Source: Sinomonas sp. P10A9
Lineage (GTDB): Bacteria > Actinomycetota > Actinomycetes > Actinomycetales > Micrococcaceae
DNA: 64,000 nucleotides
NCBI RefSeq assembly: GCF_041022165.1
Contig: NZ_CP163302.1
Location: forward strand, 3,844,001 to 3,908,000
Reading direction: 5' to 3'
Shown in pieces: positions 50,665-59,880 of the stretch. The translations under genes and the position numbers were made by a program. Under the pieces are notes generated by a model. It saw only the letters and a program-made list of their open reading frames with translations, did not search any database and was not told the origin of the DNA. Position 1 is the stretch's first letter. Each line of letters opens with the position of its first letter.

Positions 50665-51309
50665 ATGCGCACCGTCGAGACCGAGCCCCGCACTGAGCAG
50701 TCGAGCGACACAAACGGAGCACGGGTGCGCCGCCTCTTCCCGACGAAGCGCCGCGGCGCCCGTACCCGGAACCGCATCATCGACGCTGCCGCCGCGCTGT
50801 TTGCGGCGCGCCCATCGGACAAGGTCACAGTGAGCGAGATCGCGGCCGCCGCGGGGGTGTTCCCGAACCAGATCACCTACCACTTCGGGTCCAAGGACTC
50901 GCTGTTCATCCACTCGGCGTTTGCACTGCTCCTGCGGGATGCGGGCAGGATCGAGGGCGTGGGGATGCGGCTTTCCACGGCCGAGGCGTTCCGACGGGCC
51001 GTCGCCAGGACCGTGCTCGTGACGCCGTCCCTCCCCGTGGTCATCAGCGCGCTCGCGCTCGCTCGGGCCAAACCGGCGCTCGGGCCCGTGGTCAAAGGCC
51101 ACCTGAGCCTGCTGTTCCGCATGTCCGAGCGTCACCTCGAGAACGTCCTCGGTCTGCGCGGTTGGCGGATCGACCGGAGTTCGCGTCAGGAGGTCAAGAC
51201 GTTCTGGGCCGCCGCGTTCGGCGCCATCCTCATCGCAGAGTCCGGGTACCCCGGCACACACGCCGACCTCGACCTCGCGGGAACACTCACCATCCGCGAG
51301 CGCGGGTGA
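50665..51309 (+). CDS. TetR/AcrR family transcriptional regulator
   Basis: 214 aa. The N-terminal HTH (about residues 28-75: RNRIIDAAAALFAARPSDKVTVSEIAAAAGV, NQITYHFGSKDSL) is typical; the C-terminal ligand domain resembles the TetR_C of lipid-related regulators. ATG 50665 lies six bases after the -10 TACAAT and has no ribosome-binding site, so it looks leaderless. It probably regulates itself and fabF through the twin palindromes; an acyl-CoA or fatty-acid effector would make sense. Confidence 0.84.
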   Translation: MRTVETEPRTEQSSDTNGARVRRLFPTKRRGARTRNRIIDAAAALFAARPSDKVTVSEIAAAAGVFPNQITYHFGSKDSLFIHSAFALLLRDAGRIEGVGMRLSTAEAFRRAVARTVLVTPSLPVVISALALARAKPALGPVVKGHLSLLFRMSERHLENVLGLRGWRIDRSSRQEVKTFWAAAFGAILIAESGYPGTHADLDLAGTLTIRERG

Positions 51310-51330
51310 GCGCGGACAGGGCGACAAGAC

Positions 51331-51365
51331 AGAACGTGGCCCCCGGAGTCCGGGGGCCACGTTCT
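51331..51365. terminator. 16-bp bidirectional hairpin between tetR and hpaB
   Basis: Perfect arms 51331-51346 and 51350-51365 with an AGT loop, between convergent genes. Confidence 0.78.
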
Positions 51366-51377
51366 GGATGGCGGGCG

Positions 51378-52973
51378 TCAGCGACGGTTGAGGAAGATGC
51401 TCACGTCGTCGTTGTTGATGAGGTCCGGCACGGTCCAGCCGTCGAGGTCGTACTCGGCAAGGCATGCATCGGCCAGCCCCTTCATGGCGGCAGTGGTGCC
51501 GTTGGCCTCGGCGACCATGAGGGTCTCGAGCTTGACCCCCTCGTGGTTGCCGGCGTAGTTGCGCTCGTAGAGCTCGTGCCGGCCTCCGAACTCGGTGCCG
51601 ATCGCGTCCCACAGCAGCTTCATGAGCTTGACGCGGTCTACGGCCTGGACCCCCTCGGAGCCGCGGATGTACTTGTCGAGGTACGGGCGGATCTCCGGGG
51701 TCTTGAAATCGAGCGCGCTCGAGTTGAGGTAGATGAGCCCTGAGGCCACGTCCTGCTCGATGATCTCCTTGATCCGCGGGTAGCCGACCGACATGAAGAC
51801 CCGATAGGCCATCGCGTAGTCGACCTTGGGCAGGACTGTCCCGTTGGGGCCCGCATCCGGGTTGAGCGCCATCCCGTCGGCGAGAGCGTAGAACATGTTG
51901 CGCCAGGCGATCACCTCGCCGGCGCGCGTCTGCACGCCGCGGAAGTCCTTGGTGCCCGTGATCTCGAGAGCCTTGAGCAGGAGTCCCGCGATGAAGTCGA
52001 GCTTCACCGCCAGGCGGATCACGCCCTGGAACGAGAAGCGGTTGAGGAAGCCCGTGGCCGGGGTGAAGTTGTTCATCTTGTCGATGTCGCCGTAGGAGAA
52101 GACGTTCTCCCATGGAACGAGCACGTTGTCGAACACGAACACGGCGTCGTTCTCGTCCAGCCTCGAGGAGTGCGGGTAGTCGAAGGGCGTGCCCATCACT
52201 GCGGCCTGATGGGAGTATGAGGCGCGCGAGATCAGCTTCACGCCGGGAGAGTCCATGGGGACGGTGCAGATGAGCGCGAACTCCTTGCGCTTGATCGGAA
52301 GCCCGTAGTGCGCGATGAAGTTGTACTGCGTGATCGCGGAGCCGGTCGCCACCACCTTGGCACCGGAGACGACGAGCCCCGCGTCGGTCTCCTTGTGGAC
52401 CTTCATGAACACGTCCCCGGTTTCCTCCGGAGGAAGGTGGCGGTCTACCGGAGGGTTGACGATCGCGTGGTTCCAGTACAGGACCTTTTCCTGGGACTCC
52501 TTGTACCAGCGGTTGGCATTGTCCTGGTACGGCTCGTAATACTCGGGCATTCCGCCGAGGGTTCCGAGGAAGGAGCCCTTGTAGTCCGGCGAGCGGCCGA
52601 GCCAGCCGTAGGACATCCGCGCCCACGTCTCGATCGCGGTGCGCGAAGCCTTGAGGTCCTCGACGCTGCGGGCTGCCTTGAAGAAGGGGTGCGTGAGGCC
52701 CCCGGAGCCGGTGTCCGTGGGGACGAGCAGCTTGCCCGCCGTCTCGTCGTGGTGGAACCCGTCGTACAGGCGCGCGACCATGCGCACCGAGTTGCGGAAG
52801 GCGGGGTGGGTCGTGACGTCCTTGACGCGCTCGCCGTAGATCCACACCTCGCGGCCGTCCTGGAGGGAGGCGATGTACTCGTCGCCGGTCTGCGGCTTGA
52901 GGGGGTTGGCCGGCGTGGTGCGGGCGCTCATGTCCGGGATGGTGTTCGTGGGGTTCTCGAGGGTTTCGGTCAT
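51378..52973 (-). CDS. hpaB: 4-hydroxyphenylacetate 3-monooxygenase, oxygenase component
   Basis: 531 aa. The length and motifs ([67 protein letters not shown]) identify the HpaB/PvcC two-component monooxygenase family, which hydroxylates phenols ortho to the hydroxyl with reduced FAD. Substrate could be 4-hydroxyphenylacetate or another phenol. ATG 52973 has AAAGGA upstream. It follows the flavin reductase gene by 89 bp on the same strand and forms an operon with it. Confidence 0.9.
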   Translation of the reverse strand: MTETLENPTNTIPDMSARTTPANPLKPQTGDEYIASLQDGREVWIYGERVKDVTTHPAFRNSVRMVARLYDGFHHDETAGKLLVPTDTGSGGLTHPFFKAARSVEDLKASRTAIETWARMSYGWLGRSPDYKGSFLGTLGGMPEYYEPYQDNANRWYKESQEKVLYWNHAIVNPPVDRHLPPEETGDVFMKVHKETDAGLVVSGAKVVATGSAITQYNFIAHYGLPIKRKEFALICTVPMDSPGVKLISRASYSHQAAVMGTPFDYPHSSRLDENDAVFVFDNVLVPWENVFSYGDIDKMNNFTPATGFLNRFSFQGVIRLAVKLDFIAGLLLKALEITGTKDFRGVQTRAGEVIAWRNMFYALADGMALNPDAGPNGTVLPKVDYAMAYRVFMSVGYPRIKEIIEQDVASGLIYLNSSALDFKTPEIRPYLDKYIRGSEGVQAVDRVKLMKLLWDAIGTEFGGRHELYERNYAGNHEGVKLETLMVAEANGTTAAMKGLADACLAEYDLDGWTVPDLINNDDVSIFLNRR

Positions 52974-53062
52974 GGTGGAGCTTTCCTTTCGTGAGGTCGA
53001 CGGCGGCGCTGCCGCGGCCTGGGGTGGGCGGGTGAGGCCTTGGGCTCGGTGGCGGTCCGGGG

Positions 53063-53620
53063 TCAGACGGCGGCGAACTGCGGAACGGACGTGAACTGGG
53101 TGAGGTGGCCGTCGCCGCAGAAATCCCATGGAGCCCCGCCGACAAGGCCGCCGAGGTGGTGGAACTTCCCTCCGAAGAACAACAGGGGGGCGCCCGGTGT
53201 GATCTCGAGGGCAACGACCTCGCCGACGACGATGAGGTGATCGCCGCCGTCGTACACGGCCCACGGACGGCACTCGAGGGTCGCCGCGTTGCCCGCGAGG
53301 ACGGGGACGCCCGTGGCACTCGCACCCCACACCGGGCCGTCGGTCATCGGCTTGCCTGCGAAATGCAGGCACGTTGCCTGTTGCGCGGCGCTCATGATGT
53401 TGATCGCGAACGGCTGCCCCGACACGTAGGTCGACAGCTTGGATTCGCGCATGAGCGTGACCTGCGCGAGCGGCGGGTCGAGGGAAACGGAGGTGAAAGC
53501 GCTCACGGTGGCGCCATGGGCCTCGCCCTCGTCGTTGCGGGTCGTGACGACCGTGACGCCGGTGCCGAAGCGCCCGAACGCGTGCCGCAGATCGCGGGGA
53601 TCAATGGAGGTAGTTGCCAT
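53063..53620 (-). CDS. Flavin reductase family protein (HpaC-like)
   Basis: 185 aa. [26 protein letters not shown] and [15 protein letters not shown] are hallmarks of the split-barrel flavin reductase fold. It should supply reduced FAD to the monooxygenase encoded next in the operon. ATG 53620 is the family-typical start. It is divergent from the alpha/beta hydrolase gene; the 166 bp between hold a tandem repeat likely bound by the AraC regulator. Confidence 0.86.
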   Translation of the reverse strand: MATTSIDPRDLRHAFGRFGTGVTVVTTRNDEGEAHGATVSAFTSVSLDPPLAQVTLMRESKLSTYVSGQPFAINIMSAAQQATCLHFAGKPMTDGPVWGASATGVPVLAGNAATLECRPWAVYDGGDHLIVVGEVVALEITPGAPLLFFGGKFHHLGGLVGGAPWDFCGDGHLTQFTSVPQFAAV

Positions 53621-53684
53621 GCCGTCGAGTGTTCAGGATCACAAGTGGTCTTGTGGTCCTATCGCCTGTCTGGTCCCCGAGGGT

Positions 53685-53713
53685 CAAAAACGCGTCCGAC
53701 AAGTGCAAAAACG
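53685..53713. promoter_or_regulatory. Tandem CAAAAACG repeats 21 bp apart
   Basis: CAAAAACG occurs at 53685-53692 and 53706-53713 in direct orientation, two helical turns apart, the spacing typical of AraC-family binding sites. They lie between the divergent flavin reductase/hpaB operon and the hydrolase gene, with an AraC gene close by at 54625. Confidence 0.5.
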
Positions 53714-53786
53714 AGGGGCCTTTGACCCGATACAGGATGTCCGAGGCATCCCATACTCGCTCCTAACGGCACGGGCGGGAGTGGAG

Positions 53787-54659
53787 ATGTTGGGTACCCG
53801 ACAGCAGGCTCTGACGGACGAGACACGAGGCAGCCTGCCCGGCAGTTTCGTGAAGCTTTCGGCAGGCGTTACACACTACGAACTCCGCGGCGACTCGGGT
53901 GCCAAGACCGTCGTCCTGATCCATGGCAACGCGGCACCCTACATTACCTGGAATCAGACGGTCGGGCCTCTGTGCGAGGCGGGTTTCCGGGTGCTTCGAT
54001 ACGACCTTTTCGGTCACGGCTTCTCGGACAGGCCGGAACTGAAGAGGTACGACCGCCATTTCTACAACGTGCAGCTGACGGAGTTGTTGAACCGTCTTGG
54101 TATCGCGGAGCCGGTCCGCGTGGTGGGTACGTCTCAGGGGGGAAGCATCGCCGCCTGCTTCGCGGCAGAGCGTCCAGGCGCCGTCACCAGGCTCGCCCTC
54201 CTGGCACCGTTCTTCGATCAGCTCCCGGGGCAAGAGGGCGCGGCATACCGGCTCCTCGTCCGGCCCATTGTCGGGGAACTCGTCCTGCAGATGATGAGCG
54301 ACCGCAAGCTCGCAGACCTCTCGGATGCCCTCGTCTCACCTGAGACGAGGGCCTCACTCGAACGCGAGGTCATCGAGCAGTTCCGCTATCGCGGAAAGCG
54401 CAGGGCGATCCTGGCCAACCTGCGAGGCGACGCCTTGCATGACGCTACCTCCTGCTACCGAAGCATCGCGGCCCAGGGCATCCCCGTGCTGCTCACCTAC
54501 GGGGCGCAGGATCAGAAGATTCCGAGGGCATCTATGAGCAGGCTGCGTGAGCTGGTGCCCGGTATCGAATATCACGAGATCGAGGGCGCGGGGCACCTCG
54601 CTCATTACGAGTTCCCCGACCGCGTCAGCCCCCTTCTGATCCGATTCCTTGAGGGTTGA
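53787..54659 (+). CDS. Alpha/beta hydrolase (meta-cleavage product hydrolase-like)
   Basis: 290 aa. Oxyanion motif LIHGNAAP, nucleophile Ser in VGTSQGGS, acid in YGAQDQKIP and His in GAGHLAHYE give a complete triad. By context with hpaB it may hydrolyse a ring-cleavage product or an ester precursor of the phenol. I chose ATG 53787 because GGGAG lies five bases upstream; the frame is open upstream but that would overlap the reductase gene. Its 3' end overlaps the AraC gene 3' end by 35 bp. Confidence 0.78.
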   Translation: MLGTRQQALTDETRGSLPGSFVKLSAGVTHYELRGDSGAKTVVLIHGNAAPYITWNQTVGPLCEAGFRVLRYDLFGHGFSDRPELKRYDRHFYNVQLTELLNRLGIAEPVRVVGTSQGGSIAACFAAERPGAVTRLALLAPFFDQLPGQEGAAYRLLVRPIVGELVLQMMSDRKLADLSDALVSPETRASLEREVIEQFRYRGKRRAILANLRGDALHDATSCYRSIAAQGIPVLLTYGAQDQKIPRASMSRLRELVPGIEYHEIEGAGHLAHYEFPDRVSPLLIRFLEG

Positions 54660-55719
54660 ACGTCCCGCCCAACAGCGGGTCATGTGCGGGAAGCACAAGA
54701 CCCTCACTGCATGCCTCGCGCCTGGCCTTGAGCGGCGTTGTGCCGAAGCGGGCCTTGAACACGCGGGCAAAGTAGGCCTGCGAGGAGAAGCCGCACCGGG
54801 AAGCCAGCGCCGCGATCGGCGTCGTACGCTCTGAACCGTCTTCGAGGATGGCGCGGGCGCGTTCGAGTCGGCGGCTCATAACGTAGGCGGCAGGGGGCTC
54901 GCCCGCCTCGGCGAACACGCGGGTGAGGTGCCGCTCGCTGATGCCGACGGCGTCGGCCACTTGGGCCGGGCACAGACCGGGATCACCGAGGTGGTCTTCG
55001 ATGAAGCACTTGGCCGCGGCAAGGTACCCCTCGGGCGTTCCCCCGCCCCGCCCTGCCACGAGGAGGCGAAGGAGTTCGAGGGACGTCGACTCGACGGCAC
55101 CTGAGTCGAGCGGAGCCCCACCTGTGGCCCCGGCACCCATCCCCTCGGCGAGCGCGTCCCGGACGAGCCGCGCAAGCGCGAGCATGTGCCGGTTCGCCGG
55201 ACCGGCCTCATGGAAGTCGACGACCACAGGCCGCAGGAGCGGCTTGCCGCCGGAGAGCGCGAGGTAGTCGTCGCGCGGGATGGTCAGGACCATCTCTTCG
55301 ACGCCGCGGTGGAACCCGCGCATGTACGGCTGGTCTGCGTCGTAGATGACGGCCTGCCCCGGCCTGAGCGTCTCGAACCCGCCCGGGTAGTAGAAGAACG
55401 CCTCGCCCTTGAGCGCGAAGAACACGCCGATGACGTCCGTCGGATTCCTGCGGATGTATGGCTCGTTCCGCTCGATCACCTGCGCGCTGCCCCGCACCTG
55501 GGCCAGTTTGATCGAAGGGAAATGCAGGTTGATCTCAGCCGCCGTGAGGGGCGAATCGTCCATGGTCCGGATGTCGAGTGCGATGAGCGCCTTCGCGTTG
55601 TGGATCGTCCACAGCTCGACCCGGTTGGCAGCGGGAATCCCGTCGGTCGAGAACTTCAGTGACCGCGCGCGGGCAGTTCCCGTCGCGTGGACCCCCGACT
55701 GCCTGCCGACCTCTGTCAT
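54625..55719 (-). CDS. AraC family transcriptional regulator
   Basis: 364 aa. N-terminal AraC_binding_2-type cupin-like domain (about 30-200) and C-terminal HTH_18 domain (about 245-345, with AQVADAVGISERHLTRVFAEAG and IAALASRCGFSSQAYFARVFKARFG). Regulators of this build often control aromatic-acid operons. ATG 55719 has AAGGAG upstream. It is likely the activator of the hpaB operon and of the hydrolase gene, through the CAAAAACG repeats at 53685-53713; inference from position. Confidence 0.84.
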   Translation of the reverse strand: MTEVGRQSGVHATGTARARSLKFSTDGIPAANRVELWTIHNAKALIALDIRTMDDSPLTAAEINLHFPSIKLAQVRGSAQVIERNEPYIRRNPTDVIGVFFALKGEAFFYYPGGFETLRPGQAVIYDADQPYMRGFHRGVEEMVLTIPRDDYLALSGGKPLLRPVVVDFHEAGPANRHMLALARLVRDALAEGMGAGATGGAPLDSGAVESTSLELLRLLVAGRGGGTPEGYLAAAKCFIEDHLGDPGLCPAQVADAVGISERHLTRVFAEAGEPPAAYVMSRRLERARAILEDGSERTTPIAALASRCGFSSQAYFARVFKARFGTTPLKARREACSEGLVLPAHDPLLGGTFNPQGIGSEGG

Positions 55720-55925
55720 CGCGCCTCAACTCCTTGACGTCGCAAAGGGAGCGGCCTGACCCCTCTGTGATCCATGTCACTCAGTGCGCTGCCGGATCGA
55801 CTGTAGGCAGGCCCGCGCACCGGGTGAACCATCCGCTTCCGCTGAGTTGAAGGCAGTGCAGACGAGGCAGCCCACACTGCGGATGGCGCCTTCCGCAGGG
55901 GCCAGCCTCCCGCACCCTTTCGGGC

Positions 55926-55971
55926 CGCCGGGGCCACACTCACCGACGGGGAGATGACGGTGGCCCCGGCG
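55926..55971 (-). terminator. 12-bp hairpin after the OpuAC-type gene
   Basis: Perfect arms 55926-55937 and 55960-55971 with a 22-nt loop, directly after the minus-strand stop at 55976. The rest of the 256-bp gap 55720-55975 shows nothing else I can identify. Confidence 0.5.
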
Positions 55972-55975
55972 CGCG

Positions 55976-56914
55976 TCAGCCAGCGAGGCCCTTCTCCTTG
56001 AGCCACGCGTCCGCGGCGGCCTTCGGATCCTGCTTGGCGGAGCCTGACACCTCGTCGTTGAGCTTGACCAGGTCCGCCGTGGTGAGCGCAGTCTGGACCT
56101 TGTTGAGAGTCTGCTTCGCCTTGTCCCCGACCCGGTCGGCCCGGACCAGCGGGATCACCTGCTGGGACGCATAGAGGTTCTGCGGGTCCTCGAGGGTCAC
56201 GAGATGGTTCTGGGCGATGAGTGGCGAGGTCGTGAAGATGTCCGCCGCCTGGATCTGGTTGTCCAGGAGCGCCTTGAGCGTGACGGGGCCGCCGCCGTCG
56301 CTCATCGGAACGAACTGCTTCGGCTCGCAGCCGTACTTGGACTTGAGCCCAGGCAGGCCCTGCGGACGATCCTTGGCCTCGGGCGGCATGCCGAGGGCGA
56401 TCTCAGTGCAGACCTTGCCGAGGTCCGCAAGGCTCTTGAGCCAGTACTTGTCCGCGGTCGCCTGGGTGACAACGATCGAGTCCTTGTCCTCGGCGTTGGC
56501 GGGGTTCAGGACCGCGAGCCCCTGCGGGGTCTTGCCTGGCAGCGCCGCCATGACATCCGCGGGGCTGCTCGCTGTGGCGTTCTTGTCGAAGTACCGCAGG
56601 AGGTTGCCCGAGTAGTCCGGAATGAGGTCGATCGAGCCGTCCTGGAGTGCCTTGATGTAGACCTCGCGGGAGCCGATCCCGGTCTTGGTCGTTGCCTGGA
56701 CGCCTGCGGCGTTGAGCGCACCGGCATAGACGTCCGCGAGGATCTCGCTCTCGGTGAAGTTCGCCGAGCCGACGACGAGCGGGGCGCCCGCGGAGGCGGA
56801 GCCCGAGGACGTCGAGAGAGGACTGCCGCCGCCTCCGCAGGCGGACAACGTCAGGGCGAGGATCGGCAGGGCGGCGAGGGACGCTAGCCGCGGAAGGCGG
56901 TGTGGCAGTGTCAT
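55976..56914 (-). CDS. Glycine betaine/osmoprotectant ABC substrate-binding lipoprotein (OpuAC/OsmF-like)
   Basis: 312 aa. A signal peptide with lipobox LSAC (Cys about 26) gives a membrane-anchored binding protein. LVVGSANFTESEILADVYAGAL and the DLIPDYSGNLL motif match the OpuAC/ProX-type quaternary ammonium binding family. No permease or ATPase gene is adjacent, so it must work with a transporter encoded elsewhere. With the EhuB-like and ProP-like proteins it is the third compatible-solute-type uptake gene in the window. Confidence 0.82.
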   Translation of the reverse strand: MTLPHRLPRLASLAALPILALTLSACGGGGSPLSTSSGSASAGAPLVVGSANFTESEILADVYAGALNAAGVQATTKTGIGSREVYIKALQDGSIDLIPDYSGNLLRYFDKNATASSPADVMAALPGKTPQGLAVLNPANAEDKDSIVVTQATADKYWLKSLADLGKVCTEIALGMPPEAKDRPQGLPGLKSKYGCEPKQFVPMSDGGGPVTLKALLDNQIQAADIFTTSPLIAQNHLVTLEDPQNLYASQQVIPLVRADRVGDKAKQTLNKVQTALTTADLVKLNDEVSGSAKQDPKAAADAWLKEKGLAG

Positions 56915-57122
56915 GGTCGGGGTCCTCGGGGTGTCGTGGATTGCGGGTTGGGCTTACGAGCCGCGATGAGGCGAATCCGATCATCCGGGCATGGATCTCG
57001 GCCCGGACTGCCGCGGCGTACGACCGAACCGACGCGGCAAGCTCGTTTCCAGACTCATAGCGCTTCTTCTCGGATGGTAATGCCGCTTCCCTGATCGAAG
57101 GCGATCATTCTTCCGGTCAGAG

Positions 57123-57914
57123 TCACTGGGGACCGCGGGCGATCGCGCGCAGCCCTGCAGGGTCCTGAAGGCCGATGCGGCCACGGCCCTGCCGGATGAG
57201 CCCACGGGAGGCGAACTCGGAGAGGACCTTGCTCGTGGCCTCGCGGGTGGCGCCCAGAAGCCCCGCGACCTGCTCGTGCGTGAGCCGCACGGTCGGCGTC
57301 GTGCGCCCGAACCGGGAGGGCGCCGGAGATCCCGCCATGCTCAGGAGCGTGGAGGCGACCCGGGCAGGGAGCGGCCGGAGGGCGAGGTCGGCGAGGCGCC
57401 CCTCGAGCTCCGCTACCCGCTCGCCGAGGAGTCGCGAGACCCGCACGGCGATGCGCGGATCCGAGAGGAGGAAGCGCTCGACGTCCTCCACCCCGAGCTG
57501 GCACACGCGGGAGTCCTCGATCGCCTCGGCGTAGGAGTCGTACATGCGCTGGCCCACGAGCACCATCTCGCCGAACACGGCGCCGGGTTCGAGGATCGCG
57601 AGGGTCAGGGCCTTGCCGTCCTCGGCGACCCGGAACACCCGGATGCGGCCGGTCTTGAGGATGAACAGGGCGCTGACCGGCTGGGCCTGGCTGTAGAGCA
57701 GTTCGCCGCGGCGGAGGAGCTTGGACGGCGCCATGAGGTCCATCTCGGCCACCTCGGCCGCCGAGAGGTCCGCAAACAGCTCCACCTCGGTCAGGCACGC
57801 GAAGGCGCCTGATGCGAGCAGCGGGTCGAACGGATCGGCCTCGCGCGCCTCCGGGGACCAGGGACGTGCCTTCCCTGCCCCGGAGGCGAGCTCAGCGCCG
57901 CACTCCTCGTTCAT
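57123..57914 (-). CDS. Crp/Fnr family transcriptional regulator
   Basis: 263 aa. Cyclic-nucleotide-binding domain (about 40-160, with LEPGAVFGEMVLVGQR) and a Crp-type HTH (about 190-250, LTHEQVAGLLGATREATSKVLSEFASRGLI). There is no N-terminal Cys cluster, so it is not an Fnr oxygen sensor; the cAMP-binding Arg-Ser pair is not obvious. An unusual N-terminal extension of about 35 residues is Ala/Glu-rich. Its start overlaps the membrane protein stop by 4 bp (ATGA), so the two are translated together. Confidence 0.84.
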   Translation of the reverse strand: MNEECGAELASGAGKARPWSPEAREADPFDPLLASGAFACLTEVELFADLSAAEVAEMDLMAPSKLLRRGELLYSQAQPVSALFILKTGRIRVFRVAEDGKALTLAILEPGAVFGEMVLVGQRMYDSYAEAIEDSRVCQLGVEDVERFLLSDPRIAVRVSRLLGERVAELEGRLADLALRPLPARVASTLLSMAGSPAPSRFGRTTPTVRLTHEQVAGLLGATREATSKVLSEFASRGLIRQGRGRIGLQDPAGLRAIARGPQ

Positions 57915-58366
57915 GCCCTGCGGGCCTTGAGCACCCGCACGGCGACCAGCGCGGCGAGGATGCCATAGACGAGGTGGCCCATCAGGGACATCATCGCGGT
58001 GGCGTCCATGGAGAACACCGGCATGCCGAGCATGATCGGCATTGCCATGAGCGGGCCGATCACCCACAGGACCACGCCGAACACGGCCCCAGACGCCGCC
58101 GCCCTTCCGTACGAGCGCAGGAACCGGGTGAAGAGCAGCGTCAGGACCAGCCCGTAGACCACCGAGATCATGAGGTGGACACCGAACCCGACCCACGCCG
58201 AGTGCGATCCCACCATCGAGGCGATCGTCGTGAGCATTCCCATCATGGCCATGAGCATGCCGAATACCACGCCTCCCGCCAAGCCCCCGAGCACCCCGGC
58301 CGCCGCGCGGCGACCCCAGGTCGATGTGACGCTTCCCGCATGCTGCGCTGACATTGAAGCTGACAT
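57911..58366 (-). CDS. Met-rich membrane protein of unknown function
   Basis: 151 aa with about four transmembrane helices and many Met residues (MLMAMMGML, GPLMAMPIMLGMPVFSMDATAMMSLMG). I do not recognise the family with certainty. Met-rich helices occur in metal-handling proteins but this is only suggestive. It is translationally coupled to the Crp/Fnr gene downstream and divergent from the flavoprotein gene, so all three may answer the same redox or metal signal. Confidence 0.65.
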   Translation of the reverse strand: MSASMSAQHAGSVTSTWGRRAAAGVLGGLAGGVVFGMLMAMMGMLTTIASMVGSHSAWVGFGVHLMISVVYGLVLTLLFTRFLRSYGRAAASGAVFGVVLWVIGPLMAMPIMLGMPVFSMDATAMMSLMGHLVYGILAALVAVRVLKARRA

Positions 58367-58524
58367 GACTTCCTGCCTTCCCTGGATTCTGGTCGGCGGA
58401 TCCGCCGATGAAGCTGACGCTACGCACGCCGGCGCCGCCGTTCTGTGAACGAGTGCACAGAACGGACCATGCGCATAAGCGGAGGATGGTTAGGGAAGCA
58501 CCACCCACAGAGAAGGAGTCGGCC

Positions 58525-59880
58525 ATGGCCGAATCGGCAGACGTCATTGTGATCGGCATGGGTCCCGGCGGGGAGTCGGCCGCCGCGCAGCTCGCGCGGG
58601 CCGGGCTCACGGTGGTCGGGATCGAAAAGAACCTCGTGGGCGGCGAATGCCCGTACTACGGCTGCATTCCCACGAAGATGATGATCCGGGCCGCGGACTC
58701 GCTCGCCGAGGCCCGGCGCGTCGCCGACCTGGCAGGAGCTGCCGATACCGTGCCCGACTTCGCGCCGGTCGCCAAGCGCATCCGCGAGGAGGCGACGGAC
58801 ACGTGGGACGACACGGTCGCCGTCGAACGCTTCGAGAAGGCGGGCGGGCGCCTTGTCCGCGGAACCGCAGAGGTGACGGGCCCGAGGACCGTGCGCGTCG
58901 GCGAACGGGAGTTCGAGGCGGGCAGGGCGATCCTCATCAACACGGGAACCGACCCCGCCGTCCCGCCGATCCCGGGTCTGGCCGGCACGCCGTTCTGGAC
59001 GAACCGAGAAGCGGTCGCCGCGACGGAAGCCCCCGAATCGCTCATCGTGCTGGGCGGCGGTGCGGTGGGACTTGAACTCGCGCAGTCGTTCTCACGCTTC
59101 GGCACGCGGGTCACAGTGCTCGAGGCGCTGGACCGGATCCTCCCGCTCGAAGAGCCCGAGTCGAGTGCGCTCGTGGAAGACGTGCTCAAGGCCGAGGGCC
59201 TTGACGTCCGCACGGGGAGCGCGGCCGAGTCCGTGGGCCACGATGGGACGTCCTTCACGGTCCAGGCGGGAGGCCGCGGACTGACCGCGGAGCGCCTCTT
59301 GGTCGCGACGGGCCGCAGGGTGGACCTCGAGCGGCTCGGGCTGGCCTCCCTCGGCCTCGACACAACGCGCCGCACGGTCGAGACCGACCCCCACCTGCGC
59401 ATCGCCGACGGCGTCTACGCGATCGGCGACATCACCGGCCACGGAGCCTTCACGCACATGTCGATGTACCAGGCCGGAATCGCCGCCGCCCACATCCTCG
59501 GGGACACCAAGACTGCCGCCGAATACCAGGCCGTGCCCCGGGTGACGTTCACGGACCCTGAAGTGGGCGCCGTCGGCCTCACCGAGCAGCAGGCGCGGGA
59601 GCAGGGGCTCTCCGTCGCCACCGCGATCTCGCAGATCCCTGATTCCACCCGTGGCTGGATCCACAAGTCAGGGAACCGTGGGATCATCAAACTCGTCGCG
59701 GACACCGACCGCGGCATCCTCGTCGGCGCCACCTCGGCGGGCCCGACGGGAGGCGAGGTGCTCTCGATGCTCACCCTCGCCGTCCACGAACGGACGCCGC
59801 TGACCAGATTGAGGCAGATGATCTACGCGTACCCCACGTTCCACCGTGCCGTCGAAGACGCCGTGCGGAAGCTCGCATGA
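58525..59880 (+). CDS. Pyridine nucleotide-disulfide oxidoreductase lacking the catalytic His
   Basis: 451 aa. FAD motif IGMGPGGESAAAQLA (about 10-24), redox-active Cys42 and Cys47 in GGECPYYGCIPTK, NAD(P) motif LGGGAVGLELAQ and the second FAD motif YAIGDI are present. In lipoamide dehydrogenase and glutathione reductase the C-terminus ends with HPT..E; here that position reads YAYPTFHRAVEDA, so the catalytic His is Tyr. A different substrate, for example a mycothiol- or quinone-type disulfide reaction, is possible. ATG 58525 has GAAGGAG upstream. Its stop overlaps the lgt start. Confidence 0.82.
   Translation: MAESADVIVIGMGPGGESAAAQLARAGLTVVGIEKNLVGGECPYYGCIPTKMMIRAADSLAEARRVADLAGAADTVPDFAPVAKRIREEATDTWDDTVAVERFEKAGGRLVRGTAEVTGPRTVRVGEREFEAGRAILINTGTDPAVPPIPGLAGTPFWTNREAVAATEAPESLIVLGGGAVGLELAQSFSRFGTRVTVLEALDRILPLEEPESSALVEDVLKAEGLDVRTGSAAESVGHDGTSFTVQAGGRGLTAERLLVATGRRVDLERLGLASLGLDTTRRTVETDPHLRIADGVYAIGDITGHGAFTHMSMYQAGIAAAHILGDTKTAAEYQAVPRVTFTDPEVGAVGLTEQQAREQGLSVATAISQIPDSTRGWIHKSGNRGIIKLVADTDRGILVGATSAGPTGGEVLSMLTLAVHERTPLTRLRQMIYAYPTFHRAVEDAVRKLA

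Noticed and set aside
50638..53325. Minus-strand 895-codon open frame over tetR, hpaB and the reductase
   Set aside because: It is in a different frame from hpaB and crosses the terminator and operator; composition is typical of shadow frames.
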